From Streptomyces cyaneogriseus subsp. noncyanogenus (GTDB taxonomy: Bacteria > Actinomycetota > Actinomycetes > Streptomycetales > Streptomycetaceae): DNA of 64,000 nucleotides. The DNA is taken from NCBI RefSeq assembly GCF_000931445.1, contig NZ_CP010849.1, forward strand, positions 5,456,001 to 5,520,000, given 5' to 3'. A program made the translations under genes and the position numbers. Under the pieces are notes generated by a model that was not told the origin of the DNA, ran no database searches, and saw nothing but the letters and a program-made list of their open reading frames with translations. The first letter of the stretch is position 1; the number at the start of each line of letters is the position of its first letter. Below are positions 60,362-64,000 of this stretch, piece by piece.

Positions 60362-63300
60362 GTTCGCCACCTCCCGCTCCCGCGGCCACCTTCGACCGCG
60401 CGCTGGGCCCGCAGCCGGCGCCGGGTGTCCTGCTGGCCCCGCCGGTCACCGCTGGCCGCCCCTACCTCGGCCGGCAGATCGCCGTCGCCCTGCTCTGCGC
60501 GGCGTACGCGATCGGTTCCGCCTTCGGCTGGGGATCGCGCCAGCTCGCCACCGTCATGGGCGACTTCGGGCTGGCCGCCGCCGCGGGCGTCGCCGCCCTG
60601 TCCTGTTTCGTCCACGCCCGCAGGCACCGCGTCCGCTTCCGGGCCGCCTGGCTGCTGTTCGCCCTGTCCTCGGCCATGGCCTGCCTGGGCAATCTGGTCT
60701 GGGGCTGGTACGAGGTCGTGCTCGGCCGGCCCGTACCCCATCCGAGCTACGCGGACCTGTTCTTCCTCTGCTTCGCACCGCCCGCGATCGTCGGGCTGCT
60801 GGTCCTCGCCAAGCGGCCGATGACCAAGGCGGGCTGGGGCTGCCTGGCCCTGGACGCCTGGCTGATCGGCGGTTCCCTGCTGGCGCTGGAGCAGGCGGCC
60901 CGGGCCGACGGGTCCAGCGTCGCGCACATCGCGCTGGCGCTGGCCTACCCGCTGCTCGACATCGTCCTGATCAGCATGGTGCTCGCGCTGCACTTCCGCC
61001 GCGCGCCGGTGTACCGCTCCGCGATCAACACCGCCATCGGCGCCCTCGCCCTGACGGTCATGTGCGACGCGCTGTTCACGTCGCCGCTGCTGCACGGCAG
61101 CTACCGTTCCGGCCAGTTGCTGGACGCCGGCTGGTTCGCCGGGTCGCTGCTGCTCGCCTACGCCCCCTGGGCGCCGCCGGGCCGCGGACAGCCACCGCCG
61201 GAGGAGACCCCCGAGGGGAACCCGCGGGCGGTCCAGGGGCCCCTGCCCGGCCACCGCGCCACGGGGCACCGCCCCGCGCCCGGGCCGGGCGGTGAGCCCG
61301 GCCGCTATCCGGCCGCCCGGCCCATCGCCGGGTCGCTGGCCGCGCTGACGCCGTACCTCGCCGCCGCGGTCTGCACCCTGGGCATCCTGTACAACGTCCT
61401 CAACGGCCGCAGCGTCGACCGCGTGGTGCTGCTGACCGGCGGCACCGTCGTCCTCGCGCTGGTGGTGCGCCAGGGCATCATGCTCCTCGACAACATCACC
61501 CTCACCCAGGAACTGGCCCAGAAGGAGAACCACTTCCGCTCCCTGGTCCAGGGCTCCAGCGACGTCATCATGATCGCCGCGCCCAACGGCATCCTCCGGT
61601 ACGTCTCCCCGGCCGCCGCCGGGGTCTACGGCCGCCCCGCGGAAGAGCTGGTCGGCACGGAGCTGGCGCATCTGATCCACCCGGACGACCTGGGCTGTGT
61701 GGTGCACGAGGTGCGCCGCTTCCTCGCCGCCGACCCGGTCGAGGAACCGACCACGCGCATCGAGTGCCGCTTCCGGTCCGGCGACGGCGGCTGGCTCAAC
61801 GTCGAGTCGACCGTCAACCGCCACCACGGCGGCCTGATCTTCAACAGCCGGGACGTGACCGAGCGGGTGCGCCTGCAGGCGCAGCTCCAGCACAACGCCG
61901 AGCACGACCCGCTCACCGACCTGCCCAACCGCGCCCTGTTCACCAAGCGCGTCCAGCAGGCCCTGTCCGGCCGCCGTGCCCTGGACCGGGGCGCCGCCCT
62001 GCGCGGTACGGCCGTGCTCTTCATCGACCTCGACGGCTTCAAGGCCGTCAACGACACGATCGGCCACCAGGCCGGGGACGAACTGCTCGTCCAGGCCGCC
62101 CGCAGACTCCAGGAGGCGGTCCGCCAGGGAGACACCGCCTCCCGGCTGGGCGGCGACGAGTTCGCGGCCCTCATCACCGGGGACGGCACCCGCGACCGGG
62201 CCGCCCGCGAACGGCACATCCTGGAACTCGCCGACCGTCTCAGGATGGCCCTGTCCCACCCGTACCTCATCGACGGCAACGATGTCCGCGTCAACGCCTC
62301 CATCGGCGTCGCCTTCGCCGAACCGGGCATCGGCGCGGGCGAGCTGCTGCGCAACGCCGACCTGGCCATGTACCGGGCCAAGGCCGGCGGCAAGGGCCGC
62401 GTCGAGCTGTACAAGCCGCAGATGCAGCAGGACGTCGTACGCAAGGCCGAGCTGGCCACCCGGCTGCGGGCGGCCCTGCACGACGGCGAGTTCGCCCTGC
62501 TGCACCAGCCTGTGGTGTGCCTCCAGGACGGCCGGATCTCGTCGGTCTCCGCCCAGGCGCGCTGGCGTTCCTCGCAGGGCGTGCTCTTCACCCCCGCGGA
62601 GTTCCTGCGCGTGGCCGAGGACGGCGACAAGACCGCCGAACTGGACCGCTGGATCCTCAAGGAGGCCATCGAGCAGGCCGCCGAACGCGCGGCGGCCGGG
62701 CTGTCGGTGCCCGTCGCCGTCCGCATCGGCGCCCGCCGGCTGCTGGACCGCTCCCTGCCGCTCGGCTCCGTCGAGGCCCTGCTCACCCGGCACGGACTGC
62801 CGCCCGGCTCGCTGCTGATCGAGCTGTGCGACCTCGACCCCCGGGTCGGCCTGGACGAGCTGGAGCGCCGGCTGAACGCCCTCAAGCGGGTCGGCGTACG
62901 GATCGCGCTGGACGGCTTCGGCAGCGGCTACGCGGCGATCACGGCGCTGAGGCGGCTCCCTCTCGACGTCCTCAAGCTGGACCGGAGCATGGTCGAAGGA
63001 GTCGTGGAGTCCGCCCGGCTGCACAAGATCACCAGTGGTCTGCTGCGGATCGCGGCCGATCTCGGCCTGAAATCGGTGGCCGAGGGGGTGGACCTGCCCG
63101 AGCAGGTGGCCGCCCTGCGCGCGATGGGCTGCACGCACGGGCAGGGCATGGCCTTCTCCGGGCCGCTCGACGAGTACCGGCTGCGCCGGGCGCTCGGCAC
63201 CGGTCCCTACCCGCTGCCGCACGGACCGGCCGGACCCGCCCTCACGGGCGGCGGCACGGGGATGTACGCCGGCGGGGTGGTCAAGGGGATGACGAGCGCG

Positions 63301-63429
63301 GTCGCCAAGAGCCGGCCCGGCGCCGTGGCCGGCGGGGTCCCCGGCGGTGTCACCGGCAGCGTTCCGGCCGTCTTCTCCGGCGGCGCGCCCCTCCGTTCAC
63401 ATAATGAGACTCCCGTCCCACCCACTTGA
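60358..63429 (+). CDS. Membrane PAS-GGDEF protein with degenerate EAL domain
   Basis: The protein has 1023 residues from GTG 60358, which has GGGAGG 5 bases upstream; ATG 60169 would add 63 Pro/Arg-rich residues. About eight or nine membrane spans (~40-290) are followed by a coil, a PAS domain (HFRSLVQGSSDVIMIAAPNG, ~392) and GGDEF (RLGGDEFAALI, ~598), expected to make c-di-GMP. The EAL-like domain has lost its key residues: EALxRW reads SAQARW, the Asn of NVS is Arg (VRIGARR), EITE reads ELCD and DDFG reads DGFG. It is probably catalytically dead and may bind ligand. The last ~80 residues are Gly/Pro/Val-rich. It is followed directly by the ilvB leader. Confidence 0.9.
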   Translation: MSSPPPAPAATFDRALGPQPAPGVLLAPPVTAGRPYLGRQIAVALLCAAYAIGSAFGWGSRQLATVMGDFGLAAAAGVAALSCFVHARRHRVRFRAAWLLFALSSAMACLGNLVWGWYEVVLGRPVPHPSYADLFFLCFAPPAIVGLLVLAKRPMTKAGWGCLALDAWLIGGSLLALEQAARADGSSVAHIALALAYPLLDIVLISMVLALHFRRAPVYRSAINTAIGALALTVMCDALFTSPLLHGSYRSGQLLDAGWFAGSLLLAYAPWAPPGRGQPPPEETPEGNPRAVQGPLPGHRATGHRPAPGPGGEPGRYPAARPIAGSLAALTPYLAAAVCTLGILYNVLNGRSVDRVVLLTGGTVVLALVVRQGIMLLDNITLTQELAQKENHFRSLVQGSSDVIMIAAPNGILRYVSPAAAGVYGRPAEELVGTELAHLIHPDDLGCVVHEVRRFLAADPVEEPTTRIECRFRSGDGGWLNVESTVNRHHGGLIFNSRDVTERVRLQAQLQHNAEHDPLTDLPNRALFTKRVQQALSGRRALDRGAALRGTAVLFIDLDGFKAVNDTIGHQAGDELLVQAARRLQEAVRQGDTASRLGGDEFAALITGDGTRDRAARERHILELADRLRMALSHPYLIDGNDVRVNASIGVAFAEPGIGAGELLRNADLAMYRAKAGGKGRVELYKPQMQQDVVRKAELATRLRAALHDGEFALLHQPVVCLQDGRISSVSAQARWRSSQGVLFTPAEFLRVAEDGDKTAELDRWILKEAIEQAAERAAAGLSVPVAVRIGARRLLDRSLPLGSVEALLTRHGLPPGSLLIELCDLDPRVGLDELERRLNALKRVGVRIALDGFGSGYAAITALRRLPLDVLKLDRSMVEGVVESARLHKITSGLLRIAADLGLKSVAEGVDLPEQVAALRAMGCTHGQGMAFSGPLDEYRLRRALGTGPYPLPHGPAGPALTGGGTGMYAGGVVKGMTSAVAKSRPGAVAGGVPGGVTGSVPAVFSGGAPLRSHNETPVPPT

Positions 63430-63462
63430 CAGTGTGTGCGTGCCGGGGGGAGGGTCAGTGCC

Positions 63463-63504
63463 ATGCGCACCCGAATTCTCGTACTTGGACAGCGCGTCGG
63501 CTGA
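63463..63504 (+). CDS. ilvB attenuator leader peptide, MRTRILVLGQRVG
   Basis: A 13-codon frame with GGGGGAGGG 9 bases upstream encodes Arg-Ile-Leu-Val-Leu in a row, the products of the pathway that ilvB serves. It lies 210 bases before ilvB and is followed by an intrinsic terminator at 63559-63592. This is the classical layout of ribosome-mediated attenuation: scarce branched-chain aminoacyl-tRNA stalls the ribosome and prevents the terminator. A TTGACA at 63426-63431, overlapping the upstream stop codon, may be the -35 element; the -10 is unclear. Confidence 0.88.
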   Translation: MRTRILVLGQRVG

Positions 63505-63558
63505 AGCTGGTGACGTCCGGACCGACCCGGACTCCCAGCGACCCCCACCCGGCGCGCT

Positions 63559-63592
63559 CCCCTCGCTTGCCTTACGGCACGAGGGGTTTTTT
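63559..63592 (+). terminator. ilvB attenuator terminator
   Basis: CCCCTCG (63559-63565) pairs with CGAGGGG (63580-63586), with an inner GCC/GGC stem, and is followed by six T residues. It is one of the few T-tailed intrinsic terminators in the window and lies in the ilvB leader, 80 bases before the gene. Confidence 0.92.
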
Positions 63593-63672
63593 GTTGCACC
63601 AGCACCTGCCGAACCGCGGCCAACCACCGCGCAAACTTCGCAAAAACCCTCAGCATCGAGAAGAGAATGCCG

Positions 63673-64000
63673 ATGACCGAGCAGGCCACCGGGGCCCCTC
63701 ATCCGCAGCCGCGGCCCCGATCCGGAGGACAGCAGTCCGCGCCCGTCGAGCACGTCACGGGTGCGCAGTCCCTCATCCGCTCGCTTGAGGAGGTCGGGGT
63801 CGACACCGTATTCGGCATTCCCGGGGGGACGATCCTTCCCGCGTACGACCCGATGATGGACTCGAGCCGGGTGCGCCACGTGCTCGTCCGTCATGAGCAG
63901 GGCGCGGGCCACGCGGCCACCGGTTACGCCCAGGCGACCGGGAAGGTCGGCGTCTGCATGGCGACCTCGGGCCCCGGTGCCACCAACCTGGTGACGCCGA
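63673..64000 (+). CDS. ilvB: Acetolactate synthase large subunit, N-terminal part (cut by window end)
   Basis: The first 109 residues of the ThDP enzyme that makes acetolactate or acetohydroxybutyrate for valine, leucine and isoleucine are present. After a ~27-residue polar extension come TGAQSLIRSLEEVGVDTVFG and IPGGTILPAYDPM, the catalytic Glu in VRHEQGAGHAATGYA (~74) and CMATSGPGATNL. ATG 63673 has GAGAAGAG 7 bases upstream. Expression is controlled by the leader peptide and attenuator just upstream. The gene runs out of the window; in Streptomyces ilvN and ilvC normally follow. Confidence 0.97.
   Translation, partial: MTEQATGAPHPQPRPRSGGQQSAPVEHVTGAQSLIRSLEEVGVDTVFGIPGGTILPAYDPMMDSSRVRHVLVRHEQGAGHAATGYAQATGKVGVCMATSGPGATNLVTP

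Noticed and set aside
60265..63222. 985-codon open frame on the minus strand across the GGDEF gene
   Set aside because: Antisense shadow; the opposite frame has PAS and GGDEF motifs, this one has none.

Overview
The window is a high-GC actinobacterial chromosome segment, almost certainly Streptomyces. Coding GC3 is very high, GTG starts and 4-base ATGA/GTGA gene overlaps are common, TTA codons are rare, and the housekeeping order matches the Streptomyces core: sdaA-glyA-gcvH-gcvT, an oligopeptide ABC operon, a cysteine desulfurase with mnmA, ligA, a GGDEF-EAL gene, gatC-gatA-gatB, a GGDEF gene, then ilvB. The species cannot be named from the sequence alone.

Region 1 (1-15761) is a hybrid NRPS/PKS gene cluster, entered from one side. 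A truncated ATP-grasp ligase and an EamA/DMT transporter read rightwards. A leftward operon then encodes a TylF-type O-methyltransferase, an NRPS with an embedded MupA/Atu3671-type luciferase-like monooxygenase (ACP-LLM-C-A-PCP), a PKS built as ACP-KS-AT with no downstream ACP, and a thioesterase-like protein that lacks the normal serine and histidine. Divergently, an A-PCP protein, a canonical type II thioesterase and an MFS exporter form a coupled operon. The NRPS gene carries an in-frame TTA codon, so the cluster is probably bldA-dependent. I do not recognise the product.

Region 2 (15848-19470) is a patch of genome plasticity. It holds a GH25 muramidase gene, a fragment of the 3' end of a serine dehydratase gene, a 5'-truncated Rhs/YD-repeat gene ending in a papain-fold (Tox-PL-like) toxin domain, and its Imm35-like immunity gene. 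This cassette is bracketed by two direct copies of a 62-bp sequence, 61 of 62 bases identical, that is the 3' end of sdaA. That is the arrangement left by integration into, or recombination at, the end of sdaA.

Region 3 (19405-24060) is a serine/glycine one-carbon unit (sdaA, glyA, gcvH, gcvT) headed by a tandem glycine riboswitch. Region 4 (24242-33620) has a P-loop protein, two SseB paralogues and a five-gene dipeptide/oligopeptide ABC transporter with a perfect 16-bp hairpin after the binding-protein gene. Region 5 (33641-46530) is core metabolism: a TRIC-like channel, a thioesterase, a FabR-like TetR regulator, the sulfur donor/tRNA thiolation pair (cysteine desulfurase and MnmA), a Tat-exported amidase, a LOG protein, an SDR, a short MetE-like protein and LigA.

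Region 6 (46741-64000) carries an RmdB-like c-di-GMP protein with an in-frame TTA codon, the GatCAB amidotransferase genes with a small conserved gene between gatA and gatB, an MMPL transporter, a PQQ-type dehydrogenase lipoprotein, an aldo/keto reductase and a 2-hydroxyacid dehydrogenase. A membrane PAS-GGDEF protein with a degenerate EAL domain follows. The window closes with the ilvB attenuator (a 13-codon leader peptide rich in Ile/Leu/Val codons and an intrinsic terminator) and the start of ilvB.
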